Shown here piece after piece: positions 33,342 through 42,084 of a stretch of DNA of 64,000 nt (the stretch's first letter is position 1; each line of letters starts with the position of its first letter). The notes below the pieces were generated by a model that ran no database searches, had not been told where the DNA came from, and was given only the letters and a program-made list of their open reading frames with translations. The position numbers and the translations under genes are program-made. The stretch comes from Methylobacterium platani (GTDB lineage Bacteria > Pseudomonadota > Alphaproteobacteria > Rhizobiales > Beijerinckiaceae), in the NCBI RefSeq assembly GCF_001653715.1, contig NZ_LWHQ01000034.1:57799-121798 (forward strand), written 5' to 3'.

Positions 33342-33426
33342 CGCCTCACGCGCCCGACGCCCTCCCCTCGCGCGGCGAAATGCTCTAGAGCCGCCCCAGC
33401 GGAACTCATTCTGGGAGCGGGCGGTC

Positions 33427-33717
33427 GTGAGCGGGCACCGCAGCGTGGCAATCATCGTCCGGGGCCGGGTCCAGGGCGTCGGCTACCGGGCCTGGACGAA
33501 GGGCGTCGCCGAGGCGCGCGGCCTGTCCGGCACCGTGCGCAACCGCCGAGACGGCAGCGTCGAGGCCCGTCTCGCCGGGTCGGCCGAGGCCGTCGCGGCG
33601 ATGATCGAGGCCTGCCGGCAGGGGCCGCCCGGGGCCCGGGTCGAGGATCTGACGGTCGACGACGCCGTGCCGGCGCCCGCCGGCGCGCGCGGCGTGCAGA
33701 TCCTGCCGACGGCCTGA
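33427..33717 (+). CDS. acyP: acylphosphatase
   Basis: This 96-residue enzyme hydrolyses acyl phosphates such as acetyl or carbamoyl phosphate in the cytoplasm. The phosphate-binding loop GRVQGVGYR with catalytic Arg (residue 21) and the catalytic Asn in TVRNRRDGSVE (near residue 39) are both present. It starts at GTG (33427). The next gene begins 11 bases after its stop, so the three small genes 33427-34689 probably form one operon. Confidence 0.93.
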   Translation: MSGHRSVAIIVRGRVQGVGYRAWTKGVAEARGLSGTVRNRRDGSVEARLAGSAEAVAAMIEACRQGPPGARVEDLTVDDAVPAPAGARGVQILPTA

Positions 33718-33728
33718 CGGGGGCCGGC

Positions 33729-34436
33729 ATGCACCCGGATCTGGGCCTCAGCAGCTTCTCGTTCCTCGACCTCGCCGCCCTGCTCTGCTTCCTCTCGGCG
33801 TGGTGGGGCTATTCCTACGCGGTCGAGCACCTGTCGGGCGGCAAGCGCAGCCTCAACGGCATGATGAACCGCTACCGCCACGCCTGGGCCGACCAGCAGA
33901 TCGTGCGCGAGAACCGGGTCGTCGACACCACCATCAACGCCTCGCTGCAGAACGGCACCGCCTTCTTCGCCTCGACGGCGCTGATCGCCCTCGGCAGCGC
34001 GCTCACCCTGTCGCGCTCCACCGACGACGCGCTCACGCTGTTCTCCACCCTGCCGTTCGGCGCGCCGATGACCCGGGCGGTGTGGGAGATCAAGGTCGCG
34101 GGCCTCGCGCTGATCTTCGTCTACGCCTTCTTCAAGTTCGCCTGGGCCTACCGGCTGTTCAATTACGGCGCGATCCTGATCGGCGCGGTGCCGCCGCGGG
34201 ACGGCGATCCGGTGGCGATCGAGCGGGCGGCACGGCGGGCCGCCGCGATGAACGTGGTGGCGGGCGGCCACTTCAACCGCGGGCAGCGTGCGTTCTTCTT
34301 CGCCCTGGCGTATCTCGGATGGTTCGTCAGCGCCGCCGTGCTGTTCGCCACCACCGCGATGGTGCTGACCGTGATGTGGCAGCGCCAGTTCGCCTCCGAC
34401 GCCCGCCGGGCCCTGCAGGACCACGATGATCCCTGA
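33729..34436 (+). CDS. DUF599 membrane protein
   Basis: This 235-residue integral membrane protein has about four helices (near 12-28, 75-95, 117-140 and 195-215) and the DUF599 hallmarks: GGKRSLNGMMNRYRHAW, ENRVVDTTINASLQNGTAFFASTAL and GGHFNRGQRAFFFALAYLGW. The family is of unknown function. It overlaps the DUF3253 gene downstream by 11 bases, implying coupled translation. Confidence 0.9.
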   Translation: MHPDLGLSSFSFLDLAALLCFLSAWWGYSYAVEHLSGGKRSLNGMMNRYRHAWADQQIVRENRVVDTTINASLQNGTAFFASTALIALGSALTLSRSTDDALTLFSTLPFGAPMTRAVWEIKVAGLALIFVYAFFKFAWAYRLFNYGAILIGAVPPRDGDPVAIERAARRAAAMNVVAGGHFNRGQRAFFFALAYLGWFVSAAVLFATTAMVLTVMWQRQFASDARRALQDHDDP

Positions 34437-34689
34437 CGATTTCGAGCTCGAGCTCACCCTGATGCGCCTCGTCACCGAGCGCGGCGCCGACAAGACCGTC
34501 TGCCCGTCCGAGGTCGCCCGGGCGCTCGGCGGGCCCCATCCGGACGGCTGGGGCCCGCTGATGCAGCCGGTCCGCCGCCAAGCGGTACGGCTGATGAAGG
34601 AGGGCCGCATCGCCATCCTGCGCAAGGGTAAGGTGGTGGACGATCCGGACGATTTCCGCGGGATCTACCGGCTGTCGCTGCCGCGGTAG
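34426..34689 (+). CDS. DUF3253 protein
   Basis: This 87-residue soluble protein has a winged-helix-like arrangement: helix-rich start, KTVCPSEVARALGG, a central WGPLMQPVRRQAVRLMKEGRI helix and a C-terminal strand pair with VVDDPDDFRGIYRL, the DUF3253 pattern. The fold suggests nucleic acid binding, but function is unknown. It starts inside the DUF599 gene. Confidence 0.87.
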   Translation: MIPDDFELELTLMRLVTERGADKTVCPSEVARALGGPHPDGWGPLMQPVRRQAVRLMKEGRIAILRKGKVVDDPDDFRGIYRLSLPR

Positions 34690-34934
34690 AGCTTTGTCCG
34701 ATGGCACCGTAACCGGGCCATGCTCCGAGGCTAACCCCGATCGGTCTGGCCGTGCGAGGCGCGGCTCGCAACCGGCGCCGTGGCCGTGCCACCGCAGCCG
34801 ATTTCGGTTTTGTCGCGAGGACGGGTCCCGGATCAGCGAGCTTGACTGAGCGTCCGGAGCCGTTTCCGATGTCATCGGCGGGCAGTTCAGGGCTTCCGCA
34901 ATTCTCGGGTGCCTCAGCGCAGAGGTGATGAGTT

Positions 34935-35552
34935 ATGGTCGACGACATCGAACTCATCCTGTTCGACCTCGACAACGTTCTCTACCACTATGACCGCCGT
35001 CGGCGCGTCGATCGCCTGTCGGAGATCACCGGGCTGCCAGCCGACGACATCTACGCCGCGATCTGGGACAGTGGTCTGGAACATCTGGGGGATAGCGGGG
35101 CTCTCGGGCCGCAGGCCTATCTTCAGGCCTTCGGCGACCGCATCGGTTATCCGGTCAGCCTGGAGGAGTGGCTGGAGGCGCGTCGCGCTGCGGTCGCGCC
35201 CGATGATCAGGTCCTCGCGCTGGTAGAACGGCTGCGGACCTTGAAGGCTGTCGCGATCCTGACAAACAACTCGGAATTGCTGACCGAGAACATCAACGTC
35301 ATCTGCCCGGAACTCCGGCCCCTGTTCGGGGACAGGATCTACGCAGCGGCCTCGTTTCGCGCGGCGAAGCCCAACATCGTCTGCTATCGCCGCTGCCTCG
35401 CAGCCCTCGCTGTGAAGCCCTCGGCTGTACTGTTCGTCGACGATCTGTCTGAGAACGTCGCAGGAGCGCGGGCGGCGGGGCTCCAGGCCCATCATTTTAT
35501 GTCGGCCGACGGGCTCCGCCGGGAACTTGCGGCGCGGGGGCTGGACGTCTAG
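34935..35552 (+). CDS. HAD-superfamily hydrolase (subfamily IA)
   Basis: This 205-residue haloacid dehalogenase-type phosphatase has motif I FDLDNVL (Asp11, Asp13 in DxD), motif II LTNNSE near residue 110, motif III Lys in RAAKPN near residue 144 and motif IV VLFVDDLSENV near residue 170. The substrate is unknown. The 245-base region upstream carries no gene. Codon use is less strictly G/C-ending than in neighbouring genes, so it may be a more recent arrival. Confidence 0.9.
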   Translation: MVDDIELILFDLDNVLYHYDRRRRVDRLSEITGLPADDIYAAIWDSGLEHLGDSGALGPQAYLQAFGDRIGYPVSLEEWLEARRAAVAPDDQVLALVERLRTLKAVAILTNNSELLTENINVICPELRPLFGDRIYAAASFRAAKPNIVCYRRCLAALAVKPSAVLFVDDLSENVAGARAAGLQAHHFMSADGLRRELAARGLDV

Positions 35553-35711
35553 GGCGATGGACCGGATCCCGAGTCGTTGTTTACGGCGGAGAGGTTTCCG
35601 CTTCGTCGTTGCAAACGCGGACGAGCTTGCGAGTGGAAGGGGCCGGCAACGCGGCCGGATCAGGCGTGCCGCGGACCCTGTCGCAGCGCGATCGGGCGAT
35701 GCTCCGGCGCC

Positions 35712-36500
35712 TCACGGCCCCGGAAACACCGTCTCCGTGTACCCGGACGCCCGGTACGCCACGAGGCCGAGCCATTCGCGCACCGCGACGTCCAGTTCGA
35801 ACAACCCGTCTCCCGCCGTCGAGTGGAGCGCGACGGCGCCGGGGCCGGTGCGGTAATCGACCGGATAGGCGGTCGCCGCGAAGCCGGCCTTCCGGAAGCA
35901 GCCCATCGCCCGCGGCATGTGCCAGGCCGAGGTGACGAGGAGCCAGCGCTGGCCGGGCTTCGGCTTGACCAGCTCGGCGCTGAAGGCGGCGTTCTCGCGG
36001 GTGTTGCGGGAACGGTCCTCGTAGGTGATCCGCTCCGGCGACACGCCGAGGGACGCGGCGTGACGGCGCACGATCGCCGATTCGGACACGGCGCCGTCGC
36101 CGGTGAGCCGGCCGGAGCCGCCGGAGAAGACCACGACCGCCTGCGGATGGCGCCGCGCGAGGTCGCCGAGCGCGATCATGCGCTCGCCGGCGTCGTTGAC
36201 GACGAGCTGGTCGCGGGCGGAAGACAGCCCGGTCTCGACCGCCCCGCCCAGCACCACGATGCCGGCGACCGGGGCGCCGTCGTCGCGGAACTCGGGGAAA
36301 CGGTTCTCGAGCGGGCCGAAGACCAGGGAGGCCAGCGGCGAGACGCCGCCGACGAGGAGCATGAGCCCGGCGGCGGCGCAGGTCCCGAAGCCGAGATGCG
36401 GCCAGCGCAGGCCGAGCCCTGCCCCTGCGAGAACCAGGAGCAGGAGCAGGTTCGACGGCGCCGCGAGGAACCACAGCACCTTCGAGAGCACGAAGAACAC
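35712..36500 (-). CDS. YdcF/ElyC-family membrane protein (DUF218)
   Basis: This 262-residue protein has two N-terminal membrane helices (about 2-22 and 30-55) followed by a DUF218 domain: GIVVLGGAVETG near residue 88, VVFSGGSGRLTGDG, YEDRSRNTRENA and LVTSAWHMPRAM. ElyC-type proteins act in envelope polysaccharide or peptidoglycan precursor metabolism; the substrate here is open. No ATG fits; the GTG at 36500 gives a hydrophobic start (VFFVLSKVLW). It follows the RraA-like gene with 26 bases between. Confidence 0.85.
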   Translation of the reverse strand: MFFVLSKVLWFLAAPSNLLLLLVLAGAGLGLRWPHLGFGTCAAAGLMLLVGGVSPLASLVFGPLENRFPEFRDDGAPVAGIVVLGGAVETGLSSARDQLVVNDAGERMIALGDLARRHPQAVVVFSGGSGRLTGDGAVSESAIVRRHAASLGVSPERITYEDRSRNTRENAAFSAELVKPKPGQRWLLVTSAWHMPRAMGCFRKAGFAATAYPVDYRTGPGAVALHSTAGDGLFELDVAVREWLGLVAYRASGYTETVFPGP

Positions 36501-36526
36501 CGGGAGGATCCCGGCCCGGATGGGAA

Positions 36527-37231
36527 TCAGGCCTTGTTCGTCTCGGCCTCGTAGCGGGCGCGGGTCTCGGCGTTCGGCGGATAGAGGCCCGGCAGCGGCA
36601 GCCCCTTGTCGACCTCGCGCATGATCCAGAGCTCGAGGCGCTCCTGCTCGACGGCGGCGAGCGCCACCTCCTCGGCCAGCGCCGCCGGGATCAGCACCGC
36701 GCCGTCGCCGTCCGCCACCACGATGTCGTCGGGATAGACCGCGACGCCGCCGCAGCCGACCGGCTCGCCCCAGCCGACGAAGGTCAGGCCCGCCACCGAG
36801 GCCGGGGCCGCGACGCCGGAGCACCAGACCGGCAGGCCGGTGCCGTCCACGCCCTCGCCGTCGCGCACGACGCCGTCGGTGACGAGCGCCGCGACGCCGC
36901 GCTTCTTCATCCGGGCGCACAGGATGTCGCCGAAGATGCCGGCATCCTGCACCCCCATCGCGTCGACCACCGCGATGCAGCCCTCGGGCATCGCCTCGAT
37001 CGCCGCGCGGGTCGAGGTCGGGCTCGACCAGGATTCGGGGGTCGCCAGATCCTCGCGGGCGGGGACGAAGCGCAGGGTGAAGGCCGGGCCGACCACCCGC
37101 TGCCCGGCGGCGAAGCGCGGCATCGGCCCGCGCATCCAGCAGCGGCGGATGCCCTTCTTCAGGAGCACCGTGGTGAGGGTGGCGGTGGTGACGGCCTGCA
37201 GGGCGTCGAGGAGCGTCTTGTCGAGCGGCAT
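36527..37231 (-). CDS. RraA-like family protein (aldolase-type fold)
   Basis: This 234-residue protein of the RraA/HMG-aldolase superfamily has the motif GIFGDILCARMKKRGVAALVTDGVVRD near residues 100-126, which holds the Asp/Arg metal- and substrate-binding residues of 4-hydroxy-4-methyl-2-oxoglutarate aldolases, and GCGGVAVYPDDIVVADGDG. Many relatives are labelled ribonuclease activity regulator, but aldolase or decarboxylase activity on oxo acids is at least as likely. The ATG at 37231 matches the family start. Confidence 0.85.
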   Translation of the reverse strand: MPLDKTLLDALQAVTTATLTTVLLKKGIRRCWMRGPMPRFAAGQRVVGPAFTLRFVPAREDLATPESWSSPTSTRAAIEAMPEGCIAVVDAMGVQDAGIFGDILCARMKKRGVAALVTDGVVRDGEGVDGTGLPVWCSGVAAPASVAGLTFVGWGEPVGCGGVAVYPDDIVVADGDGAVLIPAALAEEVALAAVEQERLELWIMREVDKGLPLPGLYPPNAETRARYEAETNKA

Positions 37232-37325
37232 CGGGCCTTCGGGGGCGTGGGGAGGGAAACGGGACCAGACGTAGCCGATCCGGGGCCGGACGGCCACGCC
37301 GTCAACGCATGGCCACGGCTGCGGC

Positions 37326-37943
37326 TCAGCTCAACGGCGGCAGCGCCACGTCGGCCGCCGGCCGCGCCCTGATCCGCTCGTACCATGAGCGCAGCGCCGG
37401 CCGCTCGGTGCGCGGCACGTCGAGGTGGAGCCAGCGATGCGCCGCGGCGCCGACCGCGATGTCGGCCGCGGAGAAGCGGTCGCCGACCAGGAACGGACGT
37501 CCCATCAGGTGCGCGTCGAGGATCGCCGCGCAGTCCTCGGACGCCGCGACCGAGCGGTCGATGGCGGCCCGGTCGCGCTGCTCGGGCGCGGTGCGCACGG
37601 TCTGCCAGAATGCGTCCCGGGTCGAGGGCGTGAACCGGGTCGCCTGCCAGTCGAGCCATTGGTCGACGCGGCCCGCCTCCTGCGGATCCTCCGGCCACAG
37701 GCTTCCCGCACCGTGGCCGCGGGCGAGGTAGCGCAGGATCGCGTTCGATTCCCACAGGACGAAGCCGTCCTCCTCCATCACCGGCACGAGGCTGTTCGGG
37801 TTGAGCGCGACGTAGTCCGGATCGCGGACCCGCCCGAAGGCGCCGCCGGCCTCGACCCGCTCGTAGGGCAGGCCCAGCTCCTCCAGGCTCCATACCGCCT
37901 TCTGCACGTTGACCGAGCTCAGTCGTCCCCAGAGCCTGCGCAT
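37326..37943 (-). CDS. glutathione S-transferase family protein
   Basis: This 205-residue protein has an N-terminal thioredoxin-like domain starting MRRLWGRLSSVNVQKAVWSLEELGLPY with Ser/Asn at the catalytic position, the cis-Pro NSLVPVMEEDGFVLWESNAI motif that binds glutathione, and a C-terminal helical domain with FLVGDRFSAADIAVG. The substrate is unknown. The start lies 25 bases inside the end of the EpmB-like gene, so the two are translated together. Confidence 0.92.
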   Translation of the reverse strand: MRRLWGRLSSVNVQKAVWSLEELGLPYERVEAGGAFGRVRDPDYVALNPNSLVPVMEEDGFVLWESNAILRYLARGHGAGSLWPEDPQEAGRVDQWLDWQATRFTPSTRDAFWQTVRTAPEQRDRAAIDRSVAASEDCAAILDAHLMGRPFLVGDRFSAADIAVGAAAHRWLHLDVPRTERPALRSWYERIRARPAADVALPPLS

Positions 37944-38992
37944 GGCGTCTCCTCCTCAGGTCTCGGCGGGTAGGCATGCGCCCGGCCCGTCGGATCGGTG
38001 ACCGTCCAGCCCGCGGGACCGCCGGTCAGGTAGCCCGGTCCCACCGGCACCTTGCCGTATCCGCCGGGGATGTCGAGGATGTAGGCCGGCTGCGCCAGGC
38101 CCGAGACCCGGCCGCGCAAGGATCGCATCAGCGCCTGGCCGTGATCGAGGGTGGTGCGCAGGTGGCCGGTGCCCGGGGCGAGGTCGCCGTGGTGCAGGTA
38201 GTAGGGCTTGATCCGGTTCTCGACGAAGGCCCGCATCAGGGCGGCGAGCGTGTCGGGGTCGTCGTTGACCCCGGCGAGCAGCACCGACTGGCTCACCATC
38301 GGGATCCCGGCATCGACCAGCCGGGCGATCGCCCCGCGCGCGCCGGCGGTGAATTCCCGCGGATGGTTGGCGTGGAGCGCGACGAACACCGCGCCCCCGA
38401 ATTCCTTGAGGGCCGCGATCAGGTCGGCGTCGATCCGGCCCGGATCGACGACCGGCACGCGGGTATGGAGCCGCAGCACCCGGACATGCGGGAGGTCCCT
38501 CAGCGCGGCGGCGATGCGGCCGAGCCGCCGGGGCGAGAGCACCAGGGGGTCGCCGCCGGTGACCACCACCTCCCAGATTTCCGGACGGTCGGCGATGTAG
38601 GCGAGCGCCGCGTCGAGCTCGGCGTCGGTGAGGCTGCCCTGCCCCGCCGGCCCGACCACCTCGCGCCGGAAGCAGAACCGGCAATAGACCGGGCAGACGT
38701 GGAGCGGCTTCAGGAGCACGCGGTCGGGATAGCGGTGGACGATGCCGGGCAGGGGCGAGTGGGTGTCGTCGCCGATCGGGTCGGCCCGCTCCTCCGGGGC
38801 GGTGACGAGTTCCTCGTCCCGCGGCACGAACTGGCGGCCGATTCCGTCATCCGCCTCGGCGATCAGGTCGGCGATCTCCGGCGTGATCGACACGGCGTAG
38901 CGCGCCGCCACCCGCTCGAGCGCCGGGAGCCGCTCCGCCCGGACCAGGCCGTGATCGACGAGGCCGCCCGCGCCGCGGATCGGCCCGCTCAC
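37919..38992 (-). CDS. epmB: EF-P (R)-beta-lysine aminomutase EpmB (lysine 2,3-aminomutase family)
   Basis: This 357-residue radical-SAM, PLP-dependent enzyme converts L-alpha-lysine to (R)-beta-lysine for EF-P modification. The SAM-cluster motif CPVYCRFCFRR is at about residue 103, GGDPLVLS follows, and the PLP lysine region lies near NRIKPYYLHHGD. It starts at a GTG that overlaps the epmA stop by four bases. Together with epmA and the adjacent divergent efp it forms a complete beta-lysylation set, which separates it from catabolic lysine aminomutases. Confidence 0.92.
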   Translation of the reverse strand: MSGPIRGAGGLVDHGLVRAERLPALERVAARYAVSITPEIADLIAEADDGIGRQFVPRDEELVTAPEERADPIGDDTHSPLPGIVHRYPDRVLLKPLHVCPVYCRFCFRREVVGPAGQGSLTDAELDAALAYIADRPEIWEVVVTGGDPLVLSPRRLGRIAAALRDLPHVRVLRLHTRVPVVDPGRIDADLIAALKEFGGAVFVALHANHPREFTAGARGAIARLVDAGIPMVSQSVLLAGVNDDPDTLAALMRAFVENRIKPYYLHHGDLAPGTGHLRTTLDHGQALMRSLRGRVSGLAQPAYILDIPGGYGKVPVGPGYLTGGPAGWTVTDPTGRAHAYPPRPEEETPCAGSGDD

Positions 38993-40083
38993 CGGAGATC
39001 CTCGGCGCGGGGGTAGTCGGCGCGGGGGTATTGGGCGACGGGCGTCCAGATCACGTCCTCGATCCGGCGCGCGCCGGTGGCCAGCATCACCAGCCGGTCG
39101 AAGCCGAGCGCGATGCCGCTCGCCTCCGGCATCCGCGCGAGCGCGGCCAGGAAATCCTCGTCGAGGGGGTAGCGCTCGCCGTAGACGCGCTGCTTCTCGT
39201 CCATCTCGGCGGCGAAGCGGCGGCGCTGCTCGTCGGCGTCGGTCAATTCCCCGAAGGCGTTGGCGAGCTCGACGCCGCAGCAATAGAGCTCGAAGCGCTC
39301 CGCCACCCGCGGATCGGCGGGGCTCGGCCGGGCGAGCGCCGCTTCCGGAATCGGGTACTCGCACAGGATCGTCGCCCGGCCGCGGCCGAGCGCCGGCTCG
39401 ACCCGCTCGACCATCACGCGGCTGAACAGGTCGGCCCAGGTGTCGTCGGGGGCGGTGCGGATGCCGGCCGCCGCGAGCGCGGCGGCGAGCGCCTCGCGGT
39501 CGGTGCTCGCATCCGGCGCCACCGTCGCCAGGAGGTCGATGCCGGCATGGCGCCGGAAGGCCTCGGCCACGGCGAGGCGCTCCGGAGCCGCGAACGGGTC
39601 CGCCTCGATCCCGCGCCAGGCGAAGGTCGCGGCGCCCGCCCGCTCGGCCGCGAGGGCGAGGAGGTCGGCGCAGTCGCGCATCAGGCCGTCATAGGTCTCC
39701 CCCGCCCGGTACCATTCGAGCATGGTGAATTCCGGGTGGTGCAGGGCCCCGCGCTCGCGGTTGCGGTAGACCGGGCCGAGGCTGAACAGCCGGGGTTCAC
39801 CCGCCGCCAGGAGCTTCTTGCAGGCGAATTCCGGCGAGGTGTGCAGGTAGAACGGATGCGGCAGCCCGTCCGGCCCGAGCGCCGTGGTGGCGAAGGCGGA
39901 GAGATGCGTCTCGTTGCCGGGCGAGACCTGGAGGGCGCTGGCCTCGACCTCGACGAAGTCGCGCTCCGAAAACCAGGCCCGCAGCGACGCGGCGATGCGG
40001 TTGCGGGCCAGCAGCCGCGGCCGGCGGTCGGCATGGACGTGGGGAGCCCACCAGGGCGAGGCGGGGGGCGAGGCGGAGGTCAT
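38989..40083 (-). CDS. epmA: EF-P-(R)-beta-lysine ligase EpmA (PoxA/GenX)
   Basis: This 364-residue class II lysyl-tRNA-synthetase-like catalytic domain has no N-terminal anticodon-binding domain, as expected for EpmA. Motif 2 (YRNRERGALHHPEFTMLEWY) and motif 3 (SGIALGFDRLVML) are clear. It activates (R)-beta-lysine and attaches it to a lysine of EF-P. It starts at the ATG 40083 and is divergent from efp, with 151 bases between. Confidence 0.95.
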   Translation of the reverse strand: MTSASPPASPWWAPHVHADRRPRLLARNRIAASLRAWFSERDFVEVEASALQVSPGNETHLSAFATTALGPDGLPHPFYLHTSPEFACKKLLAAGEPRLFSLGPVYRNRERGALHHPEFTMLEWYRAGETYDGLMRDCADLLALAAERAGAATFAWRGIEADPFAAPERLAVAEAFRRHAGIDLLATVAPDASTDREALAAALAAAGIRTAPDDTWADLFSRVMVERVEPALGRGRATILCEYPIPEAALARPSPADPRVAERFELYCCGVELANAFGELTDADEQRRRFAAEMDEKQRVYGERYPLDEDFLAALARMPEASGIALGFDRLVMLATGARRIEDVIWTPVAQYPRADYPRAEDLR

Positions 40084-40234
40084 GGCCGGATCATCGGGTG
40101 GCGGGCGACTGGCGGTCGCGCCTGAGATGCGATAGGGCGGGCCGGAAGGCATCCTCTGCCGGCGCGGCGCTCGCAATCCGCGGCTTGGCGGACGCCGCCG
40201 CTCTCTGTCAACGCTTCACTCCAGGATTCGCCCC

Positions 40235-40804
40235 GTGCCGAAGGTCATCGCCAGCTCTCTCCGCAAAGGCAACGTCGTCGACAAGGACGGCCGGCTCTAC
40301 GTGATCCTCTCCGCCGAGAACATCCACCCCGGCAAGGGCACCCCGGTCACCCAGCTCGACATGCGCCGGATCACCGACGGCGTGAAGGTCTCGGAGCGCT
40401 ACCGCACCACCGAGCAGGTCGAGCGCGCCTACGTCGAGGACCGGGAGCACACCTTCCTGTACAGCGACGGCGAGGGGTTCCACTTCATGAACCCGGAATC
40501 CTACGAGCAGCTCGCGGTGCCGCAGGACGTGATCGGCGACATGGCCCCCTACCTGCAGGAGGGCATGGCGGTGATGCTCTCGACCCATAACGGCGTGCCG
40601 CTGGCGCTCGAGCTGCCGCAGCGCGTCACCCTCGAGGTGACCGACACCGAGCCGGTGACCAAGGGCCAGACCGCGTCGTCGTCCTACAAGCCCGCCACGC
40701 TCTCGAACGGGGTGCGCACCCTGGTGCCGCCGCATATCGGCACCGGCACCCGCATCGTCGTGATGACGGCGGACGGCGCCTACGTCGAGCGCGCCAAGGA
40801 TTGA
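40235..40804 (+). CDS. efp: translation elongation factor P
   Basis: This 189-residue factor relieves ribosome stalling at proline stretches. The three-barrel order is normal, and the modification loop reads HPGKGTP with Lys34, the residue beta-lysylated by EpmA; the modifying enzymes are encoded on the opposite strand next door. The C-terminal domain ends with THIGTG-like PPHIGTGTRIVV. It begins at a GTG (40235) preceded by CCAGGA. Confidence 0.97.
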   Translation: MPKVIASSLRKGNVVDKDGRLYVILSAENIHPGKGTPVTQLDMRRITDGVKVSERYRTTEQVERAYVEDREHTFLYSDGEGFHFMNPESYEQLAVPQDVIGDMAPYLQEGMAVMLSTHNGVPLALELPQRVTLEVTDTEPVTKGQTASSSYKPATLSNGVRTLVPPHIGTGTRIVVMTADGAYVERAKD

Positions 40805-40819
40805 TGCCCGAGGGCGGGA

Positions 40820-41824
40820 TCAGCGCCCGCCCACCGCCCGGAAGCAGGTCCGCGACGCCGCGATCGCGCGGGCCTGCTCCTCCGCCGTGAAGCTGCCGCC
40901 CATCCGCCACAGGCCCTCCTCGCGCAGGCGTACCAGGGCGCAGCGCGCCGCCACCCGGCAGGCCGCCGCGCCGCCGCCGGCCTCGGCGCAAGTCGCCCGG
41001 TAATCGCGCAGGAACTGCGCCTCCCCCGCCCGCGGATGCGGCCCGGTGAGCGCCGCGACCCCGTAGAGCAGCCCGAGCAGCACCGGCTGGTGCACGAGAT
41101 AGACCGCGAGGCTGTGCCGCCCGGCCGCCGCCGCGAGCCGCCCGATCCGCCGGCGCGGCACCCACGCCCCGAGGCGCGAGGCCGCGAGACGCGGGCCGGC
41201 CGCCCGGCCGAGCCCGATCCCGGCGAGCACGCAACCGAACCAGGGACACAGCGGCACGTAGTCGTTCGTGGTCGGCACCACGGAGCCGAGGCCGAGAAAG
41301 AGCAGGCCCGGCGCGTCGAGGATGGCCGGCGCCCCGGCCGCCGCGGCGAGCGCCGGCCCGGCGAGGACGAGGGCGGCCCCGACCCAGACCAGCGGCAGCG
41401 GCGCCGCGAGCGCCGGCAGCGCCAGCACGCTCGACAGGGCGATGCAGTGCAGGATGCCGAAGAAGATCCACGACTCGGGAAACAGCCACAGCGTCGCGAG
41501 CGAGATCGCCCCGGCCGCCGCGGCGATGCGCCCGAGCCGCAGGAGATAGGAGCGCCAGCCGCCGCGGCCCCGCGCCAGGACCAGGCTGATCCCGACCAGC
41601 ACCAGGAAGCTGCCGGCGATGCCGTGCGCCGCCAGGCGGCCGATGGGCGACAGGGCGGCGTTCTCGGGGGTCAACCGCAGGAAGCCGAGATCCCAGGTCA
41701 GGTGGTAGAGGGCCATCGCCAGGAGCGCGACGGCGCGGGCGAGGTCGACGATCGCGAGGCGGCGGACGGGGATCGAGGGGGTCTGAATCGCGGTTCTCCG
41801 GGACGGCGTCACGGTCGCCGTCAT
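40820..41824 (-). CDS. DUF1624 / heparan-alpha-glucosaminide acetyltransferase-like membrane protein
   Basis: This 334-residue integral membrane protein has about eight helices. The start RRLAIVDLARAVALLAMALYHLTWDL is the DUF1624 pattern with the membrane-embedded His. The family is related to eukaryotic HGSNAT and may move acyl groups across the membrane; the substrate is unknown. The C-terminal ~60 residues form a Cys-containing soluble tail (TCAEAGGGAAAC, CALVRL, RTCF) that is unusual and perhaps periplasmic. Confidence 0.85.
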   Translation of the reverse strand: MTATVTPSRRTAIQTPSIPVRRLAIVDLARAVALLAMALYHLTWDLGFLRLTPENAALSPIGRLAAHGIAGSFLVLVGISLVLARGRGGWRSYLLRLGRIAAAAGAISLATLWLFPESWIFFGILHCIALSSVLALPALAAPLPLVWVGAALVLAGPALAAAAGAPAILDAPGLLFLGLGSVVPTTNDYVPLCPWFGCVLAGIGLGRAAGPRLAASRLGAWVPRRRIGRLAAAAGRHSLAVYLVHQPVLLGLLYGVAALTGPHPRAGEAQFLRDYRATCAEAGGGAAACRVAARCALVRLREEGLWRMGGSFTAEEQARAIAASRTCFRAVGGR

Positions 41825-42084
41825 AGCCGAGCCGGCGGCCCGTGCCGCGCCTGCGGCGAAAACGCGCAGAGGCGGCGGCGGGGCCTGCGAGGGCGCCGCA
41901 ACCGCAAGGGGGCGCGCCCCGCCGTCTGCCTGCCGGGATTGCAGAATGCGCGCCGGCGAGGCGAATTCGGCGAGGGACATGCCGACGAAGGTGTCTCAAC
42001 TCGGCGGATTTGGGCTTCCCCGAAGTCATGACTTTGTTAATCTGGCGGTGAAGCGCGCGACGCGATTCGAGTGGGTTGCTTACG

